A stretch of DNA of 62,814 nt from Candidatus Colimorpha pelethequi (GCA_018064245.1 JAGHVO010000017.1:1-62814); one strand, 5' to 3'. Shown: positions 17,098 through 25,551, numbered from the stretch's first letter. The notes: generated by a model from the sequence alone, not told the origin. A program made the numbers and translations.

Positions 17098-18558
17098 ATG
17101 CTTCGTAAAATCAGGATCTTTTTGGCGACGTTGTTTTTCTTGGGCATTACATTGTTGCTGCTTGACGTCACGGGGGTGTTGCACCTCTATCTGGGCTGGA
17201 TGGCAAAGATGCAGTTTCTGCAGGCCGTATTGGCTTGCAATGTCGTCGTAGTTGTGGGTTTGCTGTTGCTCACGTTGCTTTTCGGAAGGATTTATTGCTC
17301 TGTGATATGTCCTTTGGGTGTGATGCAAGATTGCTTTTCGTGGATTGGCGGCAAGGTGTGGAAGCATAGATTCCACTACACCAAAGCTCACAACTGGTTG
17401 CGCTATATCGTTTTGGCATTGTTTGTGGTGCTGATGGTGTTGGGATTCAATGCCGTTGCGGTACTTATCGCTCCTTACGCTGCTTACGGTCGTATAGCCT
17501 CTTCGCTGTTGCAGCCTGTATATATATGGGTTAACAATCTTCTGGCTACTGCCGCCGCCCATTTCGACAGCTATGCCTTCTATAGTGTTGATGTGTGGTT
17601 GAAGAGTGGCGTGGCGTTGATTGTTGCCGCCGTTACTTTCGTGTTGATTGGCTTGCTTTCGTTCCGCTGGGGCCGTTTGTGGTGCAACACCATCTGCCCC
17701 GTGGGTTCGGTGCTCGGATTAGTGTCTCGTTTTTCGCTCTTCAAACCCGTTATTGATACCGAGAAATGCAAAGGTTGTGGAATGTGTGGCAAGAAATGCA
17801 AGGCTATGTGCATCGATATGGAACATCATAAGATTGACGCTTCCCGTTGCGTGGCGTGTATGGATTGTCTAGAAAACTGCAAGTCGGACGCCATCAAGTA
17901 TAAGTTTGTCGGTTGTGCCAAGCAGGAGACCGAGGAGTGCGACAGCTCGCGCCGAAAGTTTGTGGTGACTACTGCCGCGGTTACGGCTGGTTTTGCAGTT
18001 TCCGCACAGGAACACAAGGTGGATGGTGGATTGGCTGTGATAGAGGACAAGCAAGTGCCTAAACGCAACCAGCAGCTCAAGCCTGCAGGAGCCAAGGGTG
18101 ATAGAAACTTCGCGAAACATTGCACTTCATGTCAGTTGTGCGTGAGCGAATGTCCCAATCAGGTGTTGCGTCCTTCGACGGGCTTGCAGACTTTGCTCCA
18201 GCCCGAGATGTCGTTTGAGCGAGGCTATTGTCGTCCCGAATGTACGCGTTGCTCCGACGTATGTCCTTCGGGTGCCATCAAGCCCATCACGGTGGCGGAA
18301 AAGAGTTCCATAAGCATCGGCTATGCCGTTGTGGTCAAGCATAACTGCCTCTCCGCAAAGGGCGAGAATTGCGGCAACTGTGCCGCCAAATGTCCCGCAG
18401 GCGCCATCAAGATGGTTTCGGATCCCGCTACGGGACATACGATTCCTGCGGTTAACGAAAACCGTTGCATTGGCTGTGGCAAGTGTGAATATCTCTGTCC
18501 CGTAAGGCCTTTTAGCGCTATCTATGTAGAAGGAAGAACAGAACATATTCAATTGTAG
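17098..18558 (+). CDS. NapH/NapG-like membrane polyferredoxin with internal twin-arginine motif
   Basis: This 486-residue protein looks like NapH fused to a NapG-type ferredoxin. The N-terminal part (1-215) has several membrane helices with the CxxxCP motifs YCSVICPLG and CNTICPVG, as in NapH/MauN. Two [4Fe-4S] motifs follow at about 222-262 (CKGCGMCGKKC, CVACMDCLENC). Next is SSRRKFVVTTAAVTAGFAVS with RR at 285-286, a hydrophobic stretch and an AQ end: a Tat-type signal in mid-protein. The C-terminal 180 residues carry four more cysteine clusters (CTSCQLCVSEC, CTRCSDVC, CGNCAAKC, CIGCGKCEYLC). It probably moves electrons from the quinone pool or cytoplasm to periplasmic acceptors. tatA and tatC lie 2.5-4 kb downstream. 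Confidence 0.85.
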   Translation: MLRKIRIFLATLFFLGITLLLLDVTGVLHLYLGWMAKMQFLQAVLACNVVVVVGLLLLTLLFGRIYCSVICPLGVMQDCFSWIGGKVWKHRFHYTKAHNWLRYIVLALFVVLMVLGFNAVAVLIAPYAAYGRIASSLLQPVYIWVNNLLATAAAHFDSYAFYSVDVWLKSGVALIVAAVTFVLIGLLSFRWGRLWCNTICPVGSVLGLVSRFSLFKPVIDTEKCKGCGMCGKKCKAMCIDMEHHKIDASRCVACMDCLENCKSDAIKYKFVGCAKQETEECDSSRRKFVVTTAAVTAGFAVSAQEHKVDGGLAVIEDKQVPKRNQQLKPAGAKGDRNFAKHCTSCQLCVSECPNQVLRPSTGLQTLLQPEMSFERGYCRPECTRCSDVCPSGAIKPITVAEKSSISIGYAVVVKHNCLSAKGENCGNCAAKCPAGAIKMVSDPATGHTIPAVNENRCIGCGKCEYLCPVRPFSAIYVEGRTEHIQL

Positions 18559-18612
18559 CAAAAGACTCAAAATATTTTGTGAATCTAATAAATAATTAAT
18601 AATAAACAAACT

Positions 18613-19575
18613 ATGAATAACATTATCAAAACATTAAGTGTGGTGAAAACCTTCAAGTTTTGGAAGGAACTTATCGTCATGACCTTGGGTATGATGGTTA
18701 CGGCGGCTGCGGTTTACTATTTTTTGGTTCCCAGCAAGCTGATTATCGGAACTATCTCTGGTCTTTCCATCGTGTTGTGCAATATTTTTGGTGCGATGGG
18801 TTGGGAAGTGAAGCTTTCGGTACTTATTGCCGTCATCAATGCGGTATTGCTGATTTTGGCCTATATCCTTGTTGACCATGAATTTGGTATCAAAACAGTT
18901 TATACGGCCATGATTCTTGGTCCTTTGACTGATGTTTGGGACAAAATCATGCCTTGGACGAGTATCGCTGTACCTAACAGCGTTACGGGTGCGACCTCTG
19001 TAATGGGTGATCCGTGGTTGGATCTTTGCTGCTTTGTCTTGCTGCTGAGTGCTTCGCAAGCTTTGATGTTCAGCATCAATGCCTCTACGGGTGGCTTGGA
19101 TATCCTTGCCAAAATCGTTAATAAGTATCTCCATTTCGACATTGGCGCTTCGGTAAGTATTGCGGGCGCGGTAATTTGCTGCACGGCTTTCTTTATCAAC
19201 GATTTCCGTATGGTTGTGATTGGCTTGATTGGCACTTGGATTAACGGCATTGTGGTGGATTACTTTACTGCAACGCTTAACAATAAGAAGCGTATCTGCA
19301 TCGTGTCGCAAGATTACGACCGTATCCGTCAGTTCATCATCAACGACCTGCATAGAGGTTGTACCATGTATGAAGTTATTGGTGGCTACACTGGCGAAAA
19401 ATCCATCGAGCTGGTTTCGCTGCTCACAAAGGATGAATTTTCCAAATTGATGTCATTCCTTAAAGATAACAATATCCATTCATTCACCACTGCAGGCAAT
19501 GTGAGCGAGGTTTATGGACTTTGGCTGAAAAACAGCCATCGCAAAGCCATTCGCTCGAGTGCGGATAGTAGATAG
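18613..19575 (+). CDS. YitT family membrane protein
   Basis: This 320-residue protein has five or six N-terminal membrane segments (SKLIIGTISGLSIVLCNIFG and NASTGGLDILAKIVNKYL are characteristic YitT stretches). A C-terminal soluble domain (about 225-310, RRMVCI-like start KKRICIVSQDYDRIRQFIIN, then GGYTGEKSIELVSLLTKDEF) is the DUF2179 nucleotide/anion-binding-like fold. The family is widespread and its transported substrate is unknown. It sits between the polyferredoxin and the aldo/keto reductase genes, 54 bp and 33 bp from its neighbours, so it is likely co-transcribed with a redox block. Confidence 0.88.
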   Translation: MNNIIKTLSVVKTFKFWKELIVMTLGMMVTAAAVYYFLVPSKLIIGTISGLSIVLCNIFGAMGWEVKLSVLIAVINAVLLILAYILVDHEFGIKTVYTAMILGPLTDVWDKIMPWTSIAVPNSVTGATSVMGDPWLDLCCFVLLLSASQALMFSINASTGGLDILAKIVNKYLHFDIGASVSIAGAVICCTAFFINDFRMVVIGLIGTWINGIVVDYFTATLNNKKRICIVSQDYDRIRQFIINDLHRGCTMYEVIGGYTGEKSIELVSLLTKDEFSKLMSFLKDNNIHSFTTAGNVSEVYGLWLKNSHRKAIRSSADSR

Positions 19576-19608
19576 TGGTTGTCGATTGACCAAAAGGTTT
19601 CAAGAAAC

Positions 19609-21033
19609 ATGGATAGAAGGGAATTTTTGAAAGTTTTGGGTGGAGGAGCCTTGGCAACGGCGGCTGTCTCCGTGGGCTGCGACCATCCCAATGAGGTTGT
19701 CGCAGAAGGTTTTGAACTTGGCGAGGTGCCTACCGACCAGATGACTTATCGCGAGAATTTGCACGGCGACAAGGTTTCGCTGTTGGGATTTGGCTGTATG
19801 CGCCTTCCGACGATTGCTGGCGAAAGTGGACGTGAAGAGGATCAGGAACTCGACCAAGATCGCATCAATGAGATGTTTGACTATGCCATCGCGCACGGTG
19901 TCAACCTCTTCGACACGGCGCCGCCATACTGCAAGGGCCGTTCTGAACATTCCGTGGGAGTGGCGTTGAGTCGCCATAGAAGAGATGAATATTTCATCTC
20001 AACCAAGCTTTCTAACATGAGGTGCAACACCTGGAGCCGCGAAGCCAGCATTGCAATGTTCGAGAACTCGCTGAAGGAACTGCAGGTGGAATATGTCGAT
20101 TACTTGATGCTCCACTGCATGGGACTTTCAGGACGAGACGAAGCGGGCAACGAGTTGGATCCTATGGAGACTTTCAAACGTCGTTTTCTCGACAACGGAA
20201 TGCTGGACTATCTGCTGGAGCAACGCAAAAAAGGCCGTATCCGCAATCTCGGTTTCTCTTATCATGGTGATGTCAAGGTGTTTGACTATTTGCTTTCCCT
20301 CCACAAAAAAATCCATTGGGATCATGTGCTTATTCAGCACAACTACCTCAACTGGCAACATGCTCATGAGGTGTCGGGTGAGGACGCCAACTCGGAATAC
20401 TTGTATGGCGAGTTGGAGAAACGCAACATCCCTGTCTTTGTGATGGAGCCATTGCTTGGTGGGCAACTTGCATCGCTTTATGATGATGCGGTGGACCAGA
20501 TGAAACGCCGTGAACCAAGTCGTAGCGTTGCTTCTTGGGCATTCCGTTTTGCCGCCAATCAGCCCCGTATTCTTACGGTATTGAGTGGAATGACTTATAT
20601 GGAGCATCTTCAAGATAATATCCGTACCTATTCACCTATGACTCCGTTGAATGAGGATGAGTTGAAGATGCTTGCAGGCATTGCAAACACCTACGTTACT
20701 TTCCCCACAGTACCCTGTACGGGATGCAAATATTGTATGCCTTGCCCCTATGGATTAGACATTCCAGGTATCTTTGCGCACTATAATAAGTGTCTCAACG
20801 AGGGCGATTTGATTGTGGTGAATGACTCCACAGACGAGGACTCCAAGGCTTACCGAAAAGCCAGAAGGGCTTTCCTTGTGGGCTATGACCGAAGTGTGCC
20901 AAAGTTGCGTCAAGCCGACCATTGCATCTCTTGCGGTAAGTGTGTGACCGAGTGCCCTCAAGGAATTGAAATTCCCGTCCAACTCGCCCGCATCAACGAA
21001 TATGTGGAAAACCTGAAAATGGGTGAACTGTGA
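19609..21033 (+). CDS. Tat-exported aldo/keto reductase with C-terminal 4Fe-4S ferredoxin domain
   Basis: I choose ATG 19609 (474 residues): it begins MDRREFLKVLGGGALATA, a clear twin-arginine signal, and ends in SVGC, which could be lipidated. An in-frame TTG at 19579 would only add ten residues. The aldo/keto reductase barrel follows (LLGFGCMRLPT, FDTAPPYCKGRSE with the catalytic Tyr, LHCMGLSG). The last 120 residues bind FeS clusters through CTGCKYCMPCPYGLDIP and CISCGKCVTECPQGIEIP. A ferredoxin tail on this fold suggests electron exchange with an FeS partner instead of free NADPH; the adjacent polyferredoxin is the obvious candidate. tatA follows 64 bp downstream. The substrate is unknown. 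Confidence 0.87.
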   Translation: MDRREFLKVLGGGALATAAVSVGCDHPNEVVAEGFELGEVPTDQMTYRENLHGDKVSLLGFGCMRLPTIAGESGREEDQELDQDRINEMFDYAIAHGVNLFDTAPPYCKGRSEHSVGVALSRHRRDEYFISTKLSNMRCNTWSREASIAMFENSLKELQVEYVDYLMLHCMGLSGRDEAGNELDPMETFKRRFLDNGMLDYLLEQRKKGRIRNLGFSYHGDVKVFDYLLSLHKKIHWDHVLIQHNYLNWQHAHEVSGEDANSEYLYGELEKRNIPVFVMEPLLGGQLASLYDDAVDQMKRREPSRSVASWAFRFAANQPRILTVLSGMTYMEHLQDNIRTYSPMTPLNEDELKMLAGIANTYVTFPTVPCTGCKYCMPCPYGLDIPGIFAHYNKCLNEGDLIVVNDSTDEDSKAYRKARRAFLVGYDRSVPKLRQADHCISCGKCVTECPQGIEIPVQLARINEYVENLKMGEL

Positions 21034-21094
21034 TTTGTGAATAGTGACTATATATTAAAGCTTAAAACTTAAAACTCAAAACTTAAAACTTGAT
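21033..21094 (+). repeat. Intergenic GTGAATA and CTTAAAA heptad array
   Basis: From the TGA stop of the reductase, the units GTGATTT, GTGAATA and GTGACTA lead into CTTAAAA/CTCAAAA heptads (21060-21090), ending just before the tatA ATG. Confidence 0.7.
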
Positions 21095-21097
21095 ATT

Positions 21098-21280
21098 ATG
21101 CAGCTACTTATGATTGGTACATGGGAGATTATCATCATCGTTCTGGTGGTATTGTTGCTTTTCGGTGGCAAGAAAATTCCCGAACTCATGCACGGAATGG
21201 GAAAAGGTGTCAAGAGTTTCAAGGACGGTATGAACGGTAAAGACCTTGAAGAAAAAGACATCGAAAAGAAGGAAGAGTGA
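21098..21280 (+). CDS. tatA: TatA/E family twin-arginine translocase subunit
   Basis: This 60-residue protein has one N-terminal membrane helix (MIGTWEIIIIVLVVLLLFGG), the TatA hinge FGGKKIPEL, an amphipathic helix (MGKGVKSFKDGM) and a charged tail. TatA oligomers form the transport path for folded proteins recruited by TatC. There is no separate TatB, so this would be a minimal TatAC system. It lies between a Tat substrate gene and tatC, all on the + strand. Confidence 0.95.
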   Translation: MQLLMIGTWEIIIIVLVVLLLFGGKKIPELMHGMGKGVKSFKDGMNGKDLEEKDIEKKEE

Positions 21281-21323
21281 TTGGTGACTTGGTCACTCAT
21301 AATTCTTAACTTAAATATTCCCA

Positions 21324-22073
21324 ATGACCTTTTGGGACCATTTGGAGGAACTTCGAGGGTGCTTGTTGCGCATCCTTATTGCAGTGGTGGCGTGCGCTGT
21401 CGCCGCTTTCTGCTGCAAGGACTTGCTGTTTTCCATTATCTTGGCTCCCAAGGACGGCGACTTCATCACTTATCGCCTTTTTGAACGCATATCCGACAAA
21501 CTTGCCATCAGCGATATCGAGTTGGTGAACATCAACCTTGCACAGCAGTTTTTGATTCACATGAAAGTGGCATTGTGGTTCGGTTTTTTGGTGGTCTCGC
21601 CTTATGTGCTTTATGTGCTGTTCCATTTCGTTGCACCAGGCCTCTATACACACGAACGCCGCTATGCGGTGGGTGCTGTGTCGAGCGGATATGTGATGTT
21701 TATTTTGGGCGTGTTGCTCAACTACTTCGTGATTTTCCCGCTCACGTTCCAGTTCTTGGGTACCTATCAGGTGCGTGGCGACGTGTCGAATGTCATCTCT
21801 CTGGAGTCCTACATCTCCATGATGCTGATGCTCTGCCTCGTGATGGGCGTTGTGTTTGAATTGCCCGTGGTGAGTTGGTTGCTTGCCAAAATGGGAATTC
21901 TCCATGCCGAACAAATGTGCAAATATCGCCGTCATGCCGTTGTGGTTATCTTGATTGTCGCAGCTGTAATTACGCCTACGGGCGATCCGTTTACGCTCTC
22001 TTTGGTGGCTTTGCCAATCTATCTGCTCTACGAATTGAGCATTTTTGTAGTGAGAAAGACAAACAAACAATGA
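21324..22073 (+). CDS. tatC: TatC twin-arginine translocase subunit
   Basis: This 249-residue protein with six membrane helices starts MTFWDHLEELRGCLLRILIA, the TatC N-terminal signature (FWDHLEELR). FELPVVSWLLAKMG and VAAVITPTGDPFTL match the conserved helix 5-6 region. TatC binds the twin-arginine signal. The stop codon overlaps the next start as ATGA, so the following gene is translationally coupled. Confidence 0.96.
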   Translation: MTFWDHLEELRGCLLRILIAVVACAVAAFCCKDLLFSIILAPKDGDFITYRLFERISDKLAISDIELVNINLAQQFLIHMKVALWFGFLVVSPYVLYVLFHFVAPGLYTHERRYAVGAVSSGYVMFILGVLLNYFVIFPLTFQFLGTYQVRGDVSNVISLESYISMMLMLCLVMGVVFELPVVSWLLAKMGILHAEQMCKYRRHAVVVILIVAAVITPTGDPFTLSLVALPIYLLYELSIFVVRKTNKQ

Positions 22074-22693
22074 AAATGAAAAATGCTACCTTGTTGATTG
22101 CGATGCTACTGTTTGCCGTAGTGGGCTTGTGCCAATCTCCCGCACAGTGGGCTGCCGCTTTGGTGGGGCACAACGAGGCGACATTGCGGTATGCTACCTT
22201 GCAAGACTTGTACAAGAGCGCCTTCCAAGACCGCTTTGGACCAGGCCATATCGTGCGTGACCGTGAGGCTTGCAAACGCAATATTGACGAAGAAATCGCC
22301 GAGTTCGACTCGTTGGGCGGTCCCGACTGGCAACTTACGGGCATCGAAGGCAACTATGTGCGTGTGAATGTGCGTCTGCTGCGTGATGGACGGTTGGACA
22401 AGGATCTTTTCGTGGATGCGTTGATGGAGGGCATTCGGCCACTCAATCCCATCACCCAGGCGGAATGGAAAACCATTTGGGAACAGGTTGTTCCTGAGTT
22501 GCTTCACATCGATTCCGACTATCGGCCGTTGAACTATGTGCAAGACAGTATGGCTATCGCCAAGATGCTCGCTGAGGGAAACTATGTGATGCATCACACA
22601 ATGACTTTCAACAAAGCCTACAATTTTCACTATCGCCTTATCCGCAAAGACGTCTTTCTCAAAAGAATATTTCCTGTGATAAGTGATCAGTGA
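22070..22693 (+). CDS. Hypothetical secreted protein coupled to tatC
   Basis: The ATG at 22070 overlaps the tatC stop by 4 nt. The 207-residue product has a Sec-type signal peptide (MKMKNATLLIAMLLFAVVG, cleavage near LCQ-SP) and a soluble domain rich in acidic and aromatic residues with no motif I can name. It contains FQDRFGPGHIVRDREACKRN and ends FHYRLIRKDVFLKRIFPVIS. Similar small exported proteins occur in Bacteroidales, but I do not recognise the function. Translational coupling to tatC suggests a role in, or dependence on, the same export block. Its own stop codon is the start of a heptad array. Confidence 0.7.
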   Translation: MKMKNATLLIAMLLFAVVGLCQSPAQWAAALVGHNEATLRYATLQDLYKSAFQDRFGPGHIVRDREACKRNIDEEIAEFDSLGGPDWQLTGIEGNYVRVNVRLLRDGRLDKDLFVDALMEGIRPLNPITQAEWKTIWEQVVPELLHIDSDYRPLNYVQDSMAIAKMLAEGNYVMHHTMTFNKAYNFHYRLIRKDVFLKRIFPVISDQ

Positions 22694-22745
22694 ATAGAGA
22701 CCTTAACCTTGACCTTAACCTTGACCTTTCACTCTTAACTCATAA
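22689..22745 (+). repeat. 57-bp direct repeat, copy 1
   Basis: This sequence is identical over 57 nt to 24144-24200. It contains GTGAATAG, two CCTTAACCTTGA units and CACTCTTAACTCATAA. It overlaps the stop codon of the preceding gene (22691-22693). Downstream it continues into CTCAAAA heptads (to 22772) that the second copy lacks. Confidence 0.9.
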
Positions 22746-22778
22746 CTTAAAACTCAAAACTCAAAACTCATAACTTGT

Positions 22779-24131
22779 ATGTTCCAATCCATCATCAAAG
22801 GCTGCGTAAAGTTGGTGCAGCGCTATCTTCCCGAACCTTTTGTCTTTGCAGTCTTGCTGACGCTTGTGGCTGCCATTCTTGCCATGCCCATCTGCCACCA
22901 GACCCCCATCGAGGTGGTTGAGCATTGGGGCGGCGGCGTGTGGGGCTTGCTGGCTTTTGCCATGCAGATGGCATTGGTGTTGGTGAGCGGTTCCGCTTTG
23001 GCGGCAGCTCCTGTGGTGAAAAAGGGTATCAGCAGTTTGGCGTCGTTGCCTAAGAGTCCTGCCGGTGCCATAGCTTTGGTTACGGCTGTTTCCGCCATCT
23101 GTTGCTGGATAAACTGGGGATTCGGTTTGATAGTGGGAGTCATCTTTGCCAAGGAAATCGCCCGCAAGCTGAACGGAGTGGATTATCGTTTGCTCATCGC
23201 TTCCGCATATAGCGGTTTTGTGGTGTGGCATGCTGGCATTTCGGGTTCCATTCCTCTGACGATGGCAACGCCGGGTGACTCGCTCGCCAAGGCAACCAAT
23301 GGCGTGTTGACCGAGCCCGTGCCTGTTTCGCAGACCATTCTCGACCCGCACAACCTTGTCATTGTTGCGCTGGTCATCGCAGCCATCACTATTGTCAATT
23401 CTTTGATGCATCCCAAGAAGGATGTGGTGTGTGTCGATCCCGTTTTGTTGGAAGAAGAACCTATCCGCGTTGAGCGTCCCGCCAATCCCACTCCGGCAGA
23501 GCGCATGGAGCATTCCAAGGTTTTGGGATGGATAGTCTCGCTGCTGGGCATCTCATATTTGGTCATCCATTTGGGCTTCGAGGGAGGTTCGTTGGACCTC
23601 AATTCGGTCATCATGATATTCCTTTTCGTAGGCTTGTTGCTCCATGGTACGCCGCTCAACTATGTGCGTGCTTTCACCAAGGCGGCTTCGGGGGCTGCGG
23701 GCATCATTCTCCAGTTCCCATTTTATGCGGGTATAATGGGCATCATTACGGGTGTCGGTGCCAGTGGCATCTGTTTTGGAACGGTTATCAGTGACGCCTG
23801 CATCTCAATCTCCACACCGCAAACCTATCCGCTGTTGACTTTCCTTTGTGCTGCGGTTTTGAATATGTTTGTGCCGTCGGGTGGGGGACATTGGGCTATT
23901 CAGGCTCCCATTATGTTCGCCGCAGGTGCCGATCTCGGTGTTGACCCTGGTCTTACGGGAACGGCTATCGCTTGGGGCGACGCTTGGACCAACCTCATCC
24001 AGCCTTTCTGGGCGATTCCGGCACTTGCTATCGCCAAACTCAACGCCAAGGATATCATGGGATTCTGTCTCATCGATCTTTTCGTGTCGGGTCTCATCAT
24101 CTGTGGAGGACTTTTGGTTTGGGCGATGTGA
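22779..24131 (+). CDS. AtoE-like short-chain fatty acid transporter
   Basis: This 450-residue protein has about twelve membrane segments. It starts FQSIIKGCVKLVQRYLPEPF and contains the family stretches GFGLIVGVIFAKEIARK, HAGISGSIPLTMATPGD and VPSGGGHWAIQAPIMF. The AtoE/TIGR00366 family is annotated as short-chain fatty acid (acetoacetate or butyrate) carriers, plausible for a gut or anaerobic Bacteroidales. No atoDAB genes are adjacent. The gene is exactly bracketed by two identical 57-bp repeats, so recombination between them would delete it cleanly. Confidence 0.88.
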   Translation: MFQSIIKGCVKLVQRYLPEPFVFAVLLTLVAAILAMPICHQTPIEVVEHWGGGVWGLLAFAMQMALVLVSGSALAAAPVVKKGISSLASLPKSPAGAIALVTAVSAICCWINWGFGLIVGVIFAKEIARKLNGVDYRLLIASAYSGFVVWHAGISGSIPLTMATPGDSLAKATNGVLTEPVPVSQTILDPHNLVIVALVIAAITIVNSLMHPKKDVVCVDPVLLEEEPIRVERPANPTPAERMEHSKVLGWIVSLLGISYLVIHLGFEGGSLDLNSVIMIFLFVGLLLHGTPLNYVRAFTKAASGAAGIILQFPFYAGIMGIITGVGASGICFGTVISDACISISTPQTYPLLTFLCAAVLNMFVPSGGGHWAIQAPIMFAAGADLGVDPGLTGTAIAWGDAWTNLIQPFWAIPALAIAKLNAKDIMGFCLIDLFVSGLIICGGLLVWAM

Positions 24132-24143
24132 TAATTGGTGATT

Positions 24144-24200
24144 AGTGAATAGAGACCTTAACCTTGACCTTAACCTTGACCTTTCACTCTTAACTCATAA
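24144..24200 (+). repeat. 57-bp direct repeat, copy 2
   Basis: Identical over 57 nt to 22689-22745, in the same orientation 1455 bp away, starting 12 bp after the AtoE-like gene's stop. Additional GTGATTA-type heptads precede it. Confidence 0.9.
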
Positions 24201-24206
24201 TTCCTT

Positions 24207-24872
24207 TTGACGAAGTTTCGCGCATATTGTATTCTTGCCTTTTTGGCGTTTGTTGCGGTGGTGGTTCTGCTGCTGTTGCGTCGTCCAACTGTGCCTGTCA
24301 ATGTCTTCCCTGTCGGCGACAGTGTGGAAATTGTTTCTAACTCTCAGAAAAAGCAAGCAAAATCGAATCGAAAATCCTATGGCAGCAATTCAGATTCGCC
24401 ACGTAGTGTGGCTAAATTCGAACAACCTTCTCGGGACTCTTTGCCGGTCAAGCCTGCAACGCGCAAAGCGTTGATGGTGGAGCTCAACAGTGCCGACACT
24501 TTGACTTTGCAGATGCTCTATGGTATTGGTCCTGCTTTCGCCAAGCGCATCGTGCGCTATCGGGAATGTTTGGGCGGTTTTGTATCCACAGAGCAACTTC
24601 TGGAGGTTTATGGCCTTACGGAAGATCGCTATCGGAAACTGTTGCCTCATATTATGGTGGACCAGGAAGCGGTGAGCAAAATAAAGATCAACGAAGTAAC
24701 GCTCAAACAGCTTGTCCGTCATCCTTATATGGAGTATTATCAAGCGCGCGACCTCATTTCCTTGCGAGACAAAGGTCAACGTTATCATTCGGCGCAAGAC
24801 CTGTTGCTGGCGCCCACGATGGACACCGTTTCGCTTCAGCGCATCGCTCCTTATATCGATTTTTCGGAATGA
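24207..24872 (+). CDS. ComEA-like helix-hairpin-helix protein
   Basis: This 221-residue product starts at TTG (24207), with one N-terminal membrane anchor (ILAFLAFVAVVVLLLLRRP) and a low-complexity linker. Two helix-hairpin-helix units follow: VELNSADTLTLQMLYGIGPA with AKRIVRYRECLGGF at about 90-125, and KINEVTLKQLVRHPYMEYYQ with ARDLISLRDKGQ at about 153-185. ComEA-type HhH domains bind DNA without sequence specificity and help uptake in competent bacteria; in Bacteroidota they are common and mostly uncharacterised. As with DUF2851, a TTGAC start sits at the end of a CCTTGA/CTCTTAA tract. The 3' end overlaps the convergent PPTase gene by 22 bp. Confidence 0.8.
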   Translation: MTKFRAYCILAFLAFVAVVVLLLLRRPTVPVNVFPVGDSVEIVSNSQKKQAKSNRKSYGSNSDSPRSVAKFEQPSRDSLPVKPATRKALMVELNSADTLTLQMLYGIGPAFAKRIVRYRECLGGFVSTEQLLEVYGLTEDRYRKLLPHIMVDQEAVSKIKINEVTLKQLVRHPYMEYYQARDLISLRDKGQRYHSAQDLLLAPTMDTVSLQRIAPYIDFSE

Positions 24873-25465
24873 GATGAGCAGAACCTGGCAATTGAATAGG
24901 CCAATCCTGTTTTGGGATTGTAATTTGTGGTGATTTCTGTGTTTTGCAACACTTCGGAAGTCATCAGATTTTTGAGGTTGGAGGTGATGCCTTCTCCCGA
25001 CAATTTGATAATCGCCTCTTTTCGTGTCCACAACTTGATGAATGCCTCTTCGGGATGAATGGCATTTGCGATTTCAGCCTGCTCTTTTTCGTTGCAGCAG
25101 TAGCTGATGAGCGATTGTGATACGTTGCGCTCCACCGATTCGATGTCGCACCCAACGGGTTGGTCGTCAATCACGCACAGGATGCCTTCCTTGCAGTGGC
25201 TCAGTGAAAAATGGATGTCGGGACGTTCTCTCAGTATGGGTTTCCCGTTGGCGACATAGTCGAAAGTGATAAGGCCTTCATAGCCATAGTCTTTCCGCAA
25301 CCCTTCCTGCAGTAGCAAAAACGCTTTGGCGCAAAGCACTTGTCCCAACGTATGCTTGAACTGCAAAGCCTGTTTCCTTCGCCAATCGGGCAATAAAGGC
25401 AGCATTTCCGCTTCCACCTGCTCAGCGGAAACCAAGTCGGGCCGTTCGAAAAGATAGAGATGCAT
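24851..25465 (-). CDS. 4'-phosphopantetheinyl transferase, Sfp/AcpT type
   Basis: This 204-residue protein contains the PPTase signatures PVGCDIESVERN (Mg-binding Asp/Glu) and FIKLWTRKEAIIKLSGEGI, plus FSLSHCKEGILCV. It transfers the phosphopantetheine arm from CoA to carrier-protein serine. Sfp-size enzymes often serve secondary-metabolite carriers as well as fatty-acid ACP. The window also holds a carrier domain (Ser713 of the 51.4 kb protein), a possible substrate although 26 kb away. A minus-strand promoter matching TAnnTTTG lies at 25483-25490. The C-terminus overlaps the HhH gene tail to tail. Confidence 0.9.
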   Translation of the reverse strand: MHLYLFERPDLVSAEQVEAEMLPLLPDWRRKQALQFKHTLGQVLCAKAFLLLQEGLRKDYGYEGLITFDYVANGKPILRERPDIHFSLSHCKEGILCVIDDQPVGCDIESVERNVSQSLISYCCNEKEQAEIANAIHPEEAFIKLWTRKEAIIKLSGEGITSNLKNLMTSEVLQNTEITTNYNPKTGLAYSIARFCSSHSEKSI

Positions 25466-25482
25466 TGTGGTTTTTTATTTTG

Positions 25483-25490
25483 CAAAAATA
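25483..25490 (-). promoter_or_regulatory. -7 element TATTTTTG (minus) for the PPTase gene
   Basis: On the minus strand the site reads TATTTTTG, with a GTTG (-33-like) about 19 bp upstream at 25510-25513. The gene starts 18 bp downstream. Confidence 0.55.
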
Positions 25491-25543
25491 CAATAAAAAA
25501 GATGGATTACAACGTAAGGATTGGTACAAAAATAAAAAAAACG

Positions 25544-25551
25544 TATATTTG
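25544..25551 (+). promoter_or_regulatory. -7 element TATATTTG for the Mrr-like gene
   Basis: Exact TAnnTTTG match, about 85 bp before the ATG at 25630, with TTGG about 20 bp upstream. The surrounding leader is very AT-rich. Confidence 0.55.

Noticed and set aside
22689..24200. Possible CRISPR array or IS ends from the paired 57-bp repeats
   Set aside because: Only two copies 1.4 kb apart, no spacers, no cas gene or transposase, and no inverted termini.
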